Shown here piece by piece: positions 5,765 through 5,804 of a DNA stretch of 5,804 nt; position 1 is the first letter of the stretch; every line of letters starts with the position of its first letter. The notes under the pieces were generated by a model. It was not told the origin of the DNA. It did no database searches and saw only the letters and a list, made by a program, of their open reading frames with translations. Where the stretch lies: the NCBI GenBank assembly GCA_003556955.1, contig PWQB01000339.1, forward strand, positions 1-5,804, written 5' to 3'. Source of the stretch: Nostocaceae cyanobacterium CSSed10_463m (GTDB lineage: Bacteria > Cyanobacteriota > Cyanobacteriia > Cyanobacteriales > Nostocaceae). A program made the position numbers and the translations under genes.

Positions 5765-5804
5765 TAAACCTTGTCTATTTTGAGAAATGTAGTTTGTAGT
5801 CAAG
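5765..5804 (+). repeat. Second copy of the MITE-like repeat, left end only, cut by the window edge
   Basis: These 40 bases match 92-131 at 37 positions, starting TAAACCTTGTCTA and ending TAGTCAAG. The three differences correspond to bases 105, 114 and 123 of the first copy. The orientation is the same as in the first copy. Similarity begins abruptly at TA/TAAACC, matching the outer end of the terminal inverted repeat of copy one. That supports this point as the true element boundary. The rest of the element, including its other terminal repeat, lies beyond the window. Confidence 0.65.

Noticed and set aside
5618..5803. Minus-strand open frame of about 61 codons at the right end
   Set aside because: Its start lies inside the dispersed repeat copy, its composition is that of AT-rich non-coding DNA, and no motif is recognisable.

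Overview
The window is typical of a filamentous, heterocyst-forming type of cyanobacterium (Nostoc/Anabaena group). Six copies of the HIP1 octamer GCGATCGC lie inside genes. Coding sequence is moderately AT-rich, intergenic DNA is very AT-rich, and small dispersed and tandem repeats sit between the genes. The proteins (a 357-aa MurG, a secreted NTF2-like protein, a YdfG-type SDR and an MscS-type channel) all fit. The genus is an inference from composition and repeats, not from a marker gene.

Layout. Bases 1-598 hold no intact gene. There is a palindromic MITE-like repeat (about 91-197), then the decayed 3' end of a gene (about 249-554, + strand) with two stop codons and two copies of a motif resembling homing-endonuclease-associated repeats. 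murG follows on the minus strand (599-1672). An 85-bp divergent intergenic region separates it from an exported NTF2-like protein on the plus strand (1758-2690). A terminator-like stem merged with an octamer tandem repeat follows (2706-2763), then the SDR gene on the plus strand (2802-3575). A 244-bp convergent gap (3576-3819) contains a long imperfect hairpin with an internal switch-like repeat set (3706-3783). The minus-strand MscS-family channel runs from 5367 down to 3820. The last ~430 bases carry no supported gene and end in the start of a second copy of the MITE-like repeat (5765-5804), in the same orientation as the first.

How the genes relate. There is no clear operon: each gene stands alone or is divergent or convergent with its neighbour. 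Three products belong to the envelope (MurG for peptidoglycan precursor synthesis, the exported NTF2-like protein, and the mechanosensitive channel), but a functional link is not demonstrated. The SDR is probably a soluble metabolic dehydrogenase. No defence system, CRISPR array, prophage or biosynthetic cluster is visible. The least explained parts are the non-coding elements and the decayed gene at the left end.
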